This document shows, in pieces, positions 1 through 9,101 of a stretch of DNA of 35,138 bases (position 1 is its first letter; the number at the start of each line of letters is the position of its first letter). The notes under the pieces were generated by a model. It made no database searches. It was not told where the DNA came from and worked only from the letters and a program-made list of their open reading frames with translations. This stretch comes from CALARM01 sp964431735 (GTDB taxonomy: Bacteria; Vulcanimicrobiota; SpSt-956; JAKJGF01). Location: positions 1 to 35,138 of the forward strand of contig CAYSLJ010000073.1 in NCBI GenBank assembly GCA_964431735.1, given 5' to 3'. The translations under genes and the position numbers were made by a program.

Positions 1-2
1 TT

Positions 3-875
3 ATTTCAGAGCTAAATCTTCATGATAATAAATTCAGAGATTTTATAACATTACCGCAGAATGCCGGCCCTGTGACCTATTCTCCGAAGAAACAGACCCT
101 TTACTGTTACAGCCCTTCGAATTCTGTACTTTATGAGATAGATATAAATAAAGCAAATATTTTGAGAGAAAAGAAATTAATTCATGGCATTTCCTCTATC
201 ATGATGTCTCCTGATGAAAATTTTCTTTATGTGTTTAATGAGATGAAACGTAATCTTTATTTTATCAGAATAGAAGATTTTAAAGAAGGAAGAAGTCCTG
301 CGAAAATTCATATGCCTCCATCCCGTGCATCTATCTCACTTGATGGAGACAGAATTTTTATAACATGTGAAAAAGAGGAAAGTGTAATTATTTTTGATAC
401 AGAGAATTTTGTAGTAAAAAATGTGTTTACCTTTAAAGGACAGAGGCCTAAAGACGTTACAGGAAATAAAGATAAAGTTTTTATATGTCTTTCTGCTAAA
501 AATAAAATTGCAGTTATAGATATGAATTCCGGTAATATATCAAAAGAATTACCTGTGAACGGTGAACCGGTAAATGTGTTTTTAAATCCAAAAGAACCTG
601 AAAAGGTATATGTTCTTACCGGTAAACCCGGTTCTATAATAATTTTTGACATAAAATACGAAAATATTGGGAATATTTCTATTCCGCAGAAGTTTACAGG
701 ATTTGATGTCAGACAAGCTGTATTTCATAATGGAAAATTTTATATAATAGGAGAAAATACTTATATAAAAGGGTCTCCTATGGGTATATATGATATTTCT
801 TCAGGAAATTTAACTGGAATAAATAATAATTTTGTATTTAATTTTATGGTTTTCGCAAATTTAAATACTAATTGA
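3..875 (+). CDS. C-terminal propeller of a kinase-propeller protein (5' end outside window)
   Basis: The frame is open from the left edge. Its first visible residues (ISELNLHDNKFRDFITLP) align with the start of the propeller in the gene at 4136-6663 (TELNLRNGNFRDFIELP), and similarity continues to the end. Shared blocks include the GDRIFIT, VIDMNSGN / VVDLTSGN and PVNGEPVNV / PVNGDPLNV segments. This is therefore the 3' end of a paralogue, not a separate gene starting at the internal GTG at 72. The family is a YVTN/WD-like beta-propeller carried outside the membrane by a kinase-like protein. No kinase part is visible here. It sits 100 bp upstream of a pseudopilin gene, exactly as its paralogue does. 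Function is inferred only: a sensory or binding domain. Confidence 0.8.
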   Translation: MSELNLHDNKFRDFITLPQNAGPVTYSPKKQTLYCYSPSNSVLYEIDINKANILREKKLIHGISSIMMSPDENFLYVFNEMKRNLYFIRIEDFKEGRSPAKIHMPPSRASISLDGDRIFITCEKEESVIIFDTENFVVKNVFTFKGQRPKDVTGNKDKVFICLSAKNKIAVIDMNSGNISKELPVNGEPVNVFLNPKEPEKVYVLTGKPGSIIIFDIKYENIGNISIPQKFTGFDVRQAVFHNGKFYIIGENTYIKGSPMGIYDISSGNLTGINNNFVFNFMVFANLNTN

Positions 876-921
876 ACTTTTTTTTATACTAAAGTTTATT
901 TTTATTGAAAAAAAATTGCTT

Positions 922-950
922 GATTTTAATTTTTATTTGTGATATAATTT
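922..950 (+). promoter_or_regulatory. Promoter before first pseudopilin operon
   Basis: A -35-like TTGATT at 922-927 is followed after 17 bp by TATAAT at 945-950. The -10 is extended (TGATATAAT, 942-950). The matching gap of the second cassette has the same extended -10 at 6729-6737. An SD-like GAGGGG at 962-967 precedes the GTG start at 976. Confidence 0.7.
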
Positions 951-975
951 ATAAAAGATTAGAGGGGTTTTACTG

Positions 976-1695
976 GTGAATATTAGTTTATTTAAACGCG
1001 GTATGACATTACTTGAAGTAATGATGTCTCTTACTATATTTGTAATGTTGCTTGGATTGATAACATATATATATACAGTTTCTTCCAAAAGCTGGCTTAA
1101 AGTAAGACAGCAGATAGATGTTAAAGATAACGCTCAGATTACGATGGTTAGAATAATGAGAGAAATAAGAGGCAGTGCAAGAAAGAGTGTAACTATAATT
1201 TCATATCCCAATACAGCCGATCCTAACTGTCAGGCTATATCTTTTCTGTCATCTTATGATGATACTTCTCATATTTCTGATTACGATACAACTTCGGGGA
1301 AGATGGTATGGACTAAATATGTGTTATTTTATCTTAAAGATGATGAGAATGTTGTCACTCCCGGGTATTACCAGCTTATGAGACGGGAAATTGATGTCAG
1401 TAATATACCAAATTATTCTACAACTGTTATTACCAATATGCCCTTTCCTCCTACATCTATGACAGGTAATACTAAAGAAATGTATGAGTATATTGAAATG
1501 GTCAAAAATACCTATGTCAGTACTCCTACAACTGTGAGCAGAAATATAACCAGACTCAATTTTACAAGAATCGGGTCGAAAATTGAAATAACCGTAAATA
1601 CGGGGAAACCGTTGAAACCGAACAGTGCTTCAAGCCCTGCAAGTCCTGAAAAGGTTAATCTTACAGGTATTGTAGTATTGCGAAATAGTAATTAA
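976..1695 (+). CDS. GspJ/PilW-like minor pseudopilin, cassette copy 1
   Basis: A 239-residue protein with a class III signal: a short basic leader FKRG, cleavage expected before MTLLEV with Glu at mature +5, then a hydrophobic helix (VMMSLTIFVMLLGLITYIYTV). This is the mark of type IV pilin-like proteins cut by prepilin peptidase. The size, and the SW-K/R-Q segment after the helix, fit GspJ/PilW minor pseudopilins, though the remainder is too divergent to assign firmly. The GTG start is chosen for its SD at 962-967 and spacing. The gene at 6772-7503 is a clear paralogue, sharing the LKVRQ, KYVLFYL / KYVIFYL and TGKPLKP / TGKPVKP blocks. It lies 18 bp before the PilX-like gene, in one operon. 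Confidence 0.8.
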   Translation: MNISLFKRGMTLLEVMMSLTIFVMLLGLITYIYTVSSKSWLKVRQQIDVKDNAQITMVRIMREIRGSARKSVTIISYPNTADPNCQAISFLSSYDDTSHISDYDTTSGKMVWTKYVLFYLKDDENVVTPGYYQLMRREIDVSNIPNYSTTVITNMPFPPTSMTGNTKEMYEYIEMVKNTYVSTPTTVSRNITRLNFTRIGSKIEITVNTGKPLKPNSASSPASPEKVNLTGIVVLRNSN

Positions 1696-1713
1696 ATTAA
1701 GGAGGTAATTTTT

Positions 1714-3570
1714 ATGAAACTATTCATCAGGTCATTCAGAAAAAATATTAAAACCAGAGGCTTTGCTCTTGTTACTGTACTTCTTCTGACTTCCCTTCTT
1801 CTTATAATGATGCTTGCCCTTATTTCACTCACTTCTCATACCCTTTACAGGACAACTGCCGATGTGGAGAGAAATTCTATCGTTCCTTTAGCGGAAGCTG
1901 CAATTAATGAAGCATTAATGAATTTGAATTCTGATACTGCATGGGGAACAGATGGAAGTAAGAAACTGATATTCTGCCGGAATCAGAGTGCAAAAATTGC
2001 AGGATTTAAGAATGAATTTTCAAACAGTGATACAAATAATGATATCAGTTATGAAAATGATGGTTTTTTCTATATAACCTTTGATAAGAACGATTCTGCT
2101 TTTTCAGGCACTAAATATTATTCTGTTAACAGGCTTGAAGATCCGAATACAAATACTGTTTATTCGTGGCGTGGAAAACCAGTTAAGAAAGGAACTGCAA
2201 GTATTATCGTTACTGTAGCCTTCGGAAATACTGTAAAGCATATTGAAGCAATAATCGCCAAAACATTCGGAGGAGGCACTATGACATGTGGTTCCAGAGG
2301 TTCTATGGATATTGATATAGATAATTTTATACTTCAAACAGAAAATGGCGACCTTCCTTTTATTCACTCCAATTTTGACTCTGCTACTGATCCTGGTGTT
2401 ACCATTAACTCGAAAAATATTTCTATTGTATCGGAAGGCTGTGTCAGTGCTTCATCTACCATTAAGGTTAATAATAAGACTGTTGATCCCAATACCAATC
2501 CTTCCTTTATTCCGAAAAGTGCTGTAAAAGCTATTCCAGTGCTTACTGTAAGTGAAATAGAGCAATACCGCGGAATTACTTCATACAAAGCCCTTCCTGC
2601 AGGGACCTATAAGGCTTATAATAATAAGCTTTATTATAATTCAGATGATGATACATCTGAAGACATGACGTCTGAGAACTGGAAGGAACTTGATAATAAT
2701 ACTATTAAAAATTACGGCCTTAGCTTTGATGGTAACTCTGTTATTCTTAACAGTGATATTAAAGTAATTAGTGCCAAAGATGAGAGAAGTAAAGATGACA
2801 GGAAAAAGAAAGATAGCGATGGCTATGGAAGCACAGGTAATCTTACTATAATAGATACACCGGTTGATTTGAATACTTATACTATATATACATACGGCAG
2901 GGAAGACAGAAAATATGAGGATGGTAGATATGACTCAGGAAATCTTACGATAAAATGTTCCAATGCTATTGACGATGTTCTTTATGGTCAGGGTAATATT
3001 TACTGTGAAGGAGAACTGTCCTTGACCGGTAAAAGTATAAGCGGAGGAAGTTCTTCTGACCAGGTATGTCTTTATTCCAATGGTGACATAAATGTAAATT
3101 GTTATGAAGACACTGTTTTTTACGGTCTTATTTATACATGTGGCGATTTTTTTGTTACAATGGATAGCAAAGGTGCATCGGAAGAGTTTAAAAATGGTAC
3201 AAAAAGACTGGATAATGGAAGTAAAGATAATAAAAGGTCAAAAGGTGAAGGCAAAGTTAAAAAAGGTGGTAAATATGTAGGCCCTCAGGACGGAGATGAA
3301 TATAAGAACGATTCTAATGAAGAAACTGTGACCGCTACTAACGAGAATGGCGTCTTTCTTATTAAAGGAACTGTTATAGTGGCAGGTACGGAAGGTGACA
3401 GCAACAATCCGGGAGTGCTTAAAATAAAAGAGGCCGATAATACTTACGGTGGTACCTTTGATATTATATATAATGAAAATAGCCTGGATAATCTTGTCTA
3501 CAGTTATAGTAAAAAAGGAGCGTCAAACTGTGCGTTTGTATACAATATACTTTCGTGGCATGAATTTTAA
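1714..3570 (+). CDS. PilX/GspK-like large pseudopilin, cassette copy 1
   Basis: A 618-residue protein preceded by a near-perfect SD (AAGGAGGT) ending 7 bp before ATG. The leader ends KTRG and is followed by FALVTVLLLT, a pilin-like helix without the +5 Glu, as is usual in PilX and GspK. The AEAAINEAL segment after the helix is also typical. The C-terminal half carries a repetitive beta region (GQGNIYCEGELSLTGKS, then SNGDINVN and YGLIYTCGDF), as in PilX-like proteins with a polymer-like beta domain. Compared with its paralogue at 7521-9101 (526 residues), it has extra highly charged Lys/Asp/Gly-rich stretches near nt 2770-2830 and 3180-3310. It ends SWHEF, and its stop overlaps the next start. 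Confidence 0.75.
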   Translation: MKLFIRSFRKNIKTRGFALVTVLLLTSLLLIMMLALISLTSHTLYRTTADVERNSIVPLAEAAINEALMNLNSDTAWGTDGSKKLIFCRNQSAKIAGFKNEFSNSDTNNDISYENDGFFYITFDKNDSAFSGTKYYSVNRLEDPNTNTVYSWRGKPVKKGTASIIVTVAFGNTVKHIEAIIAKTFGGGTMTCGSRGSMDIDIDNFILQTENGDLPFIHSNFDSATDPGVTINSKNISIVSEGCVSASSTIKVNNKTVDPNTNPSFIPKSAVKAIPVLTVSEIEQYRGITSYKALPAGTYKAYNNKLYYNSDDDTSEDMTSENWKELDNNTIKNYGLSFDGNSVILNSDIKVISAKDERSKDDRKKKDSDGYGSTGNLTIIDTPVDLNTYTIYTYGREDRKYEDGRYDSGNLTIKCSNAIDDVLYGQGNIYCEGELSLTGKSISGGSSSDQVCLYSNGDINVNCYEDTVFYGLIYTCGDFFVTMDSKGASEEFKNGTKRLDNGSKDNKRSKGEGKVKKGGKYVGPQDGDEYKNDSNEETVTATNENGVFLIKGTVIVAGTEGDSNNPGVLKIKEADNTYGGTFDIIYNENSLDNLVYSYSKKGASNCAFVYNILSWHEF

Positions 3571-3943
3571 ACAAGGTATGTCTCTTGCAGAAGTTATAAT
3601 GGCAACTGCTATTTTAGGTGTTGTTATTGTTACAATCATAGGTACCCTTACCACAGGGCTTGAGGCTCTGCAAAAAAGTATAAATTATACTCAGGCCAAT
3701 ATAATAGCTCAGAGGATTATTGAAAATTATAAAGCCAAAGATTATTCTCAGATTGCTTCTGACAGTAACAGTATAGACGGTTTTAATTATAATGTCCGTG
3801 TTACTCCAGGATACCTGCCGAGTGATCCCAATCAGTGTTATAAAAAAGTAACAGTACTTGTAGAAAGTAAGGACTATGATAAAGGATCTATTAAAAAGAG
3901 GGCTTCTGTAAAAATGGAAACTATTTTTGTTTCTGTTAAATGA
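3560..3943 (+). CDS. GspI/PilV-like minor pseudopilin, cassette copy 1
   Basis: A 127-residue protein from the ATG at 3560. The leader MNFKQG is followed by MSLAEVIMATAILGVV, a class III signal with Glu at mature +5, then a short globular domain. The start is chosen because the leader then has normal pilin length, and because the same overlap occurs in the second cassette: ATGAATTTT lies over the codons for the final HEF and stop of the PilX-like gene. The overlap suggests translational coupling, as there is no strong SD. A longer frame from 3449 would add residues that make no sense as a pilin leader. Confidence 0.8.
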   Translation: MNFKQGMSLAEVIMATAILGVVIVTIIGTLTTGLEALQKSINYTQANIIAQRIIENYKAKDYSQIASDSNSIDGFNYNVRVTPGYLPSDPNQCYKKVTVLVESKDYDKGSIKKRASVKMETIFVSVK

Positions 3944-3980
3944 TATTTCTGTATAAGTATTTTTGATTTTAGATTTTACC

Positions 3981-4020
3981 GGGGAATTTTGTATCGAAAT
4001 GGTGCGAAATTCCCCTTTGT
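3981..4020 (+). terminator. Terminator after first pseudopilin operon
   Basis: GGGGAATTT (3981-3989) pairs perfectly with AAATTCCCC (4007-4015) around a 17-nt loop, followed by TTTGTAATTTT. It lies 38 bp after the GspI-like stop and separates the first cassette from the second kinase gene. Confidence 0.7.
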
Positions 4021-4057
4021 AATTTTATTAAAATTACTTTTATAGCCGGTATAAATT

Positions 4058-4066
4058 TGTTATAAT
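4058..4066 (+). promoter_or_regulatory. Extended -10 promoter of kinase-propeller gene
   Basis: TGTTATAAT at 4058-4066 is an extended -10. A weak TTTTAT lies about 17 bp upstream. The SD AAGGAGA (4124-4130) stands 5 bp before the ATG at 4136. Confidence 0.5.
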
Positions 4067-4135
4067 TTTTATATATAAACATTGTGTTGATATTTTATAG
4101 ATAATTCCTGGTATAGCAATTGCAAGGAGAATATT

Positions 4136-6663
4136 ATGANNNNNNNNNNNNNNNNNNNNNNNNNNNNNNNNNNNNNNNNNNNNNNNNNNNNNNNNNNNNN
4201 NNNNNNNNNNNNNNNNNNNNNNNNNNNNNNNNNNNNNNNCCGGCAGTTGAAATTACAGCAGACCCATCATGTGAAAATGAAATTAAATCGGAAGAAAAAT
4301 CTTCTCAATCTAAAATTGCTAGAAATATTATTACGAAAAGACTTTCAAAAGATAAACTGGAAGAATATTTAGATGGACAGCCTGATGGTAAAAAAAGGAA
4401 AATTATAATAAAAAAAATACAGAAGAAATCTGTTGAAATAAAAACTCCTGACATAACCCCTTTATCTATAGAAGAAAAAGTCATAGAAACTGAAGATAAT
4501 ACTCAGGAAACGGAAAAAAGCTATATAGATCTTGCTGTAGATTATGCCCTCCCGTCATCGGAAGGCGGAGATATTAAACATGAAGACCTGGTTACTTCAG
4601 ACTGGAAAGAGAAAAAAATGTCGTCTTATGTGAAAAAACCTGAAGGCAAACCGGCACTTACACCTTTTGAAGAAGGACATGTTCTGTCTGAAAGATATGA
4701 AATTTTAGATAAACTTTCTGAAGATATAAACGGAGTGGTTTATAAGGTAAAGGATCTTAAAGAAACAGATGAGAAAAATGTTGTGAAATCAGTAAAAGAA
4801 ATACAATATGTCCCCGGTGAAGGTATTTCAGAAGATATTCTACATGATACGTTGAAGAGACTTGAAAAAATGACATCATTTATCACTGATGTAAATCATC
4901 CAAATCTTTCGAAAATATATGATTATTTTTCTTTTCTTGAAGAAAATAAAAATGCCAGATTTTTTATAGTAACAGAGTTTATAGAAGGTAATACCCTTGA
5001 AGAATTAATGAGAGTCTATTCACAGGATGGAACACCGATACCATTGAAAATAATTTTCAGTATAATGGAAAAACTCTGTGAAGCTCTTTATTATCTTCAT
5101 AACAAAAAACCTTTCCCTGTAGGTTTCGGTGATTTAAAACCTGCAAATGTTATGATGGCCCTTGACGGTTCCATAAAATTTATAAATTACGGTATAGGAA
5201 CTTTTTTTGATACGGAAAAAGACGGAACTATGGACAGCCGCGGCACAATAGGATATGCCGCTCCTGAACAGAGAGGAGTGGATTTTACAAATACAAAAGC
5301 AGACATTTTTGCTTTAGGTGTAACTGTTTATTATATGCTCACAGGTGTAGATCCTGAAGAACACCCCTATGACTTCAAACCTCTCAGAAAACACAAACGA
5401 TTTGTTTCAGAAAAGGTTCAGAGATTTATAGACAGGTGTCTTGAAATACACCCTGATAACAGGCCTGACATAAATGCAGTAAAAAAACTAATGGAAAAAA
5501 TGGATCTCCATGAACTGGATCTTTCTTCGGTAATGAAAAAGAAGGAAGAAGAAATAAAGAAACAGGAAGAAGAAGTAAAGGAACCGCTCACTCAACTTCC
5601 TCCTGTCATATCTCAGGAAAAAGTCGAAGAAATCATAACTGATTTCAAAGTGAAAAATCCGTTTATTGCTTCCCGGTACGGTATAATTGCCATAGTATTT
5701 ATCCTTGCTGTTTCTGCCTGGTCTATTATTGCTTCATCAACATATCTTTCCCGTATGCCGAGAACCGGTAATTTTCTTTATATGACATCAACTCTAAACA
5801 ATACTGTTACAGAATTAAATCTCCGGAACGGAAATTTCAGAGATTTTATAGAATTACCTTCCAGAGGAGGGGCTGTCTGTTATTCAAAAAAAAATCGCTC
5901 TCTCTACAATTTCAGCTCCCCTAATAATACAATTTATGAAATAAATATAGACACAGGGACTATCGTAAAATCAATGAAAGTAGAACAGGGAACATCTTAT
6001 ATATTTCTCTCCGGTTATGAACATATTATTTATATTCTTAATACTGTCACCGGCAGACTCGGGTTTATAAAAACAGAAAATTTTAAAGAAGAGAGAAGTT
6101 CTGCACAGGTGGGAAGATGGCCTTCCTTTGCCTCTCTGTCTCCTTCTGGAGACAGGATTTTCATAACAGGAGAAAGAGATGAGACCATAACTGTTTTTGA
6201 TACTGAATATTTTGTAATAAAACATATGTTAACCTTTACAGGTAATAAACTGAAAGGCGTCGGAGGAGATAAAGGCAGAGCCTATGTGTGTCTTTCAGAT
6301 ACTAACAGGATTGGTGTCGTTGACCTTACTTCAGGTAATACCGTAAAGTATATTCCTGTTAACGGAGATCCATTAAATGTATTATTCTGTTCCGGAGAAC
6401 CTGATGTGTTTTTTGTTATAACAGGAGTAACCGGTTCTATACAGGCCTTTAATAAAAATACTCTATCTCCTGTTACTGAACAAAAATATACAGGTTTTAA
6501 AATTTTAAATGCTATTTCTCCGGGGAACGGAACGATATATATGCTCGGTGAAAGTGACTATGTGAAAAATTCTTCTATAGCTATTTATAATGTTTCTGAG
6601 AAGAAACTGGATATTATAAAAAGTAAATTCCCTTTATCTTTTCTTACTTTTGTAACCATGTAA
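4136..6663 (+). CDS. Kinase-like membrane protein with external beta-propeller (interrupted by N gap)
   Basis: The start is ATG 4136, with SD AAGGAGA 5 bp upstream; the 100-N gap begins two bases after it, so the true frame and N-terminal length are unknown. After the gap comes an acidic linker, then a Hanks-type Ser/Thr kinase fold from about nt 4690 (RYEILDKL) to 5515. The beta-3 Lys (4795-4797) and the loop DLKPAN (Asp 5131-5133) are present. The glycine loop is degenerate, HRD is replaced by FGD, and DFG is replaced by NYG (5185-5193), so catalysis is doubtful. A Glu/Lys-rich segment leads to one membrane helix (about 5670-5750). The rest is a YVTN/WD-like propeller expected outside the cytoplasm. 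It stands upstream of the second pseudopilin operon. It may be an active divergent kinase or a pseudokinase scaffold. Confidence 0.8.
4140..4239. other. Assembly gap (100 N)
   Basis: Exactly 100 N. This is the usual placeholder for a gap of unknown length, so coordinates and frame across it are not biological. It removes the first codons of the kinase-propeller gene. Confidence 0.98.
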
Positions 6664-6728
6664 TTTTATAAGGAATTTTTATAGATTTTTTGTAATATTT
6701 TATTTATATTTAAATTTATTTTTATATG

Positions 6729-6737
6729 TGATATAAT
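6729..6737 (+). promoter_or_regulatory. Promoter before second pseudopilin operon
   Basis: TGATATAAT, an extended -10, sits at the same place as in the first cassette (942-950). The -35 is poor. An SD AGGAGA at 6754-6759 precedes the ATG at 6772. Confidence 0.6.
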
Positions 6738-6771
6738 AAAATTAGAATTTTTCAGGAGATAGTGTTTTAAA

Positions 6772-7503
6772 ATGATTAAAATTAATAATTACGGCGTAAC
6801 AGTTCTGGAATCACTCCTTGCCATTACCATATTTTCCATGCTTTCAGGTGTTATGTTTTATATTTTTTCCGTATCTGCAGGAAGCTGGCTCAAGGTCCGT
6901 CAGACTGTGGAGGTAAAGGAAAGTGCCCAGGTAGTTCTTTCAAGAATAGAAAGAGAGCTTCGATGCACTTCTCCCGATAGTATTCAGCTTATGAATCATA
7001 CTATCTCATCTGTGCCTCTACCGGATGATGTTATATCTTTTCTTTCTGCCTTTAACAGCACTACCGGCAAAACGGAATATGATTCTTCAGGTCATATGGC
7101 ATGGCAGAAATATGTTATATTCTATCTGGAAGATGATAAGAAATATAAAAAAGATGGCTATTATCAGCTATGGAGCAGAGAAGTTTCTCTGGCAGATTAT
7201 AAAGGTAATTATCCGAGCCAGCAGATACAATATATGCCCTATCCGCATCTTATATCACCTCCGGGCACTGCTCAGTCTCTTTTAGCATACATAACCATGG
7301 CAGAAGATAGCTATACTACAAAGCCAAGGCCTGTAGACAGGAATATTACTTATCTTAATTTTACCCTCGATAATACAGGACTTCAGGGAAAGGTTTATAT
7401 ACACATAAAAACAGGAAAACCTGTAAAGCCTGAGAGTGCTTCAAGTGAAGACAGTCCGGAAAAACTGGACATTAAAGCCTGTATAGGTTTAAGAAATAAA
7501 TAA
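6772..7503 (+). CDS. GspJ/PilW-like minor pseudopilin, cassette copy 2
   Basis: A 243-residue paralogue of the gene at 976-1695. The leader MIKINNYG is followed by VTVLESLLAITIFSML, a class III signal with Glu at mature +5. Shared blocks include SWLKVRQ, the YYQLW/M-R-E segment, RNIT-LNFT and the C-terminal TGKP-KP-SAS-SPEK region. It is expected in the inner membrane until built into a type IV pilus-like or type II secretion-like pseudopilus. No secretin, ATPase or prepilin peptidase is in the window, so the machine it joins must be encoded elsewhere. It runs 17 bp ahead of the PilX-like gene. Confidence 0.8.
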   Translation: MIKINNYGVTVLESLLAITIFSMLSGVMFYIFSVSAGSWLKVRQTVEVKESAQVVLSRIERELRCTSPDSIQLMNHTISSVPLPDDVISFLSAFNSTTGKTEYDSSGHMAWQKYVIFYLEDDKKYKKDGYYQLWSREVSLADYKGNYPSQQIQYMPYPHLISPPGTAQSLLAYITMAEDSYTTKPRPVDRNITYLNFTLDNTGLQGKVYIHIKTGKPVKPESASSEDSPEKLDIKACIGLRNK

Positions 7504-7520
7504 GAAAGGGAGATGGTTTT

Positions 7521-9101
7521 ATGGATAAGCTTATGAGAGAAAAAGGTTTTGCTCTTTTAACTGTTATGCTTATGACTGCTGTTATATTGATACTTATGAT
7601 AAGTCTCGTATCTATTTCATCGCAAACACTTTATCAGGCTACCAGGGGAATGGAAAAGGCTTCTCTTATGCCATATGCCGAGTCTGCTTTAAATGAAGTA
7701 ATACTTAATATGCAGAAAAATCTTGAATGGGGAACACATAATGAAAAAATTTATATGAAAGTAGGAGGACAGGAACCATCTCTGGCAGGTCTTAAGGATT
7801 CTGACCTTCCTTCTGTAAACAGTGCCTTCAGTTTTCAGGGAAAAGCCTGTTATTATGTTTCTTTTGACCCCAATGACAGTGCTTTCTCCGGCACAAAATA
7901 TATTTCTGTAAATAATCTGAAAGAAAGTTCTCCTGCAGATAACTGGCGTGGAACTGATAAAGTGCCTGCTAACTGTGCAAGCATAATAGTTACTGTAGCA
8001 GTGGGGAATACTGTAAGGCATTTTGAAGCTCTTGTTACTATGACAACCTCTGCTTCTTATATGAAAATGGGGGCAAGAGGTGAGGCTAACTTTATAGCAA
8101 AGGAATTTTTAGTAGAAAAAAAAGGCGGAAGCAGTAATCCGGAGTTTCATTCAAATCATGGTGGAGGTGCTGATACATCTATTAAATTTACCCTTTCAGA
8201 TAAAATTGAATTAAAGGATAATGCTGTTTTCAGTGCTACAGGTAAAGTGGTCTCAAATAAATCTCCTTCTGAACCGAATTCTTTTAAACATAATCAGGAT
8301 GCCCAGGATGTTCCTGTTGTTCCTGTAAAAAAACTTGTGCAGAGTGTTACTGTGGAAACAGCTAAAATACCATGTGGAACTTATGAAAAAGGTTCCGGGC
8401 AGGAATTAAAACATACGGCTCCTGATGGTAAAATTACAAATTATCCTAAAGATACATTTGTTGTACCGGGCTTTTTCTGGGAAGGTGAAGGTATAAAATT
8501 CTCTAAAAGCCTGGAAGTTGAATTTGATCCCAATAATCCGGATAAAGTGACAGGAAATCTGACTATTTCAGGAAGTATTAAAGAAGTAAAATTTGCTGCT
8601 GATGGTATAAGTATATATGCCCCGGGAGATGGAGAGAGAGATTTTGCAGATAATGGTAAATATCTCCATGGAAGTGTTTTTATTAATACTTCAGATGAAG
8701 TACTTGTAGGGAAAGGTAATATTTATGCAGAAGGAGATATAACTCTTAAAGGAAAAGAAATGAAAGCAGGTGCAGGAACTGATGATATAGCTCTTTATGC
8801 AGGGGGAGATATCAATATAACAGTCAGTGATGAATTAAATTTTAACGGACTGGTTTATACGCTGGGAGATTTTGTATGTGATGCAAAACAGGTTACTATA
8901 TATGGCGCTATTATGTCTGCCGGAAAAGATCCCAATACTGACCCCAAAGGAGCAGCATGTGATCCAGGTAATATGAGTATAGATGCTGCCGGTGATGCAG
9001 TGAAAATTTATTTCGATGATTCAAAATTAAAAGCCATTGCCGGTTCTTCGGGAGGAGGCTCTACAGGTGCTATCAGGTTTCTTTCATGGCATGAATTTTG
9101 A
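7521..9101 (+). CDS. PilX/GspK-like large pseudopilin, cassette copy 2
   Basis: A 526-residue paralogue of 1714-3570, with SD AAAGGGAG about 9 bp before ATG. The leader MDKLMREKG is followed by FALLTVMLMTAVILILM, a pilin-like helix lacking the +5 Glu. The N-terminal half shares the AFSGTKY-SVN, NWRGT / SWRGK and NTVRHFEAL / NTVKHIEAI segments with copy 1. The C-terminal half has the same beta-repeat pattern (GKGNIYAEGDITLKGK, AGGDINIT, NGLVYTLGDF). It lacks the two charged insertions of copy 1. The last residues are again LSWHEF, overlapping the next gene. In known systems GspK/PilX proteins help to start or cap the pseudopilus; that role is inferred here. Confidence 0.75.
   Translation: MDKLMREKGFALLTVMLMTAVILILMISLVSISSQTLYQATRGMEKASLMPYAESALNEVILNMQKNLEWGTHNEKIYMKVGGQEPSLAGLKDSDLPSVNSAFSFQGKACYYVSFDPNDSAFSGTKYISVNNLKESSPADNWRGTDKVPANCASIIVTVAVGNTVRHFEALVTMTTSASYMKMGARGEANFIAKEFLVEKKGGSSNPEFHSNHGGGADTSIKFTLSDKIELKDNAVFSATGKVVSNKSPSEPNSFKHNQDAQDVPVVPVKKLVQSVTVETAKIPCGTYEKGSGQELKHTAPDGKITNYPKDTFVVPGFFWEGEGIKFSKSLEVEFDPNNPDKVTGNLTISGSIKEVKFAADGISIYAPGDGERDFADNGKYLHGSVFINTSDEVLVGKGNIYAEGDITLKGKEMKAGAGTDDIALYAGGDINITVSDELNFNGLVYTLGDFVCDAKQVTIYGAIMSAGKDPNTDPKGAACDPGNMSIDAAGDAVKIYFDDSKLKAIAGSSGGGSTGAIRFLSWHEF

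Noticed and set aside
308..652. Minus-strand frame inside the first propeller gene
   Set aside because: It has no SD and no recognisable domain, and lies wholly antisense to conserved propeller sequence. The same applies to similar shadows throughout the window.
72..875. A complete gene starting at GTG 72
   Set aside because: The frame is open to the left edge, and the upstream residues match the paralogous propeller, so it is a truncated larger gene.
3449..3559. Longer start for the GspI-like pseudopilin
   Set aside because: It would add an unrelated 37-residue leader inside the PilX-like gene; the ATG at 3560 gives a normal prepilin leader and matches the second cassette.
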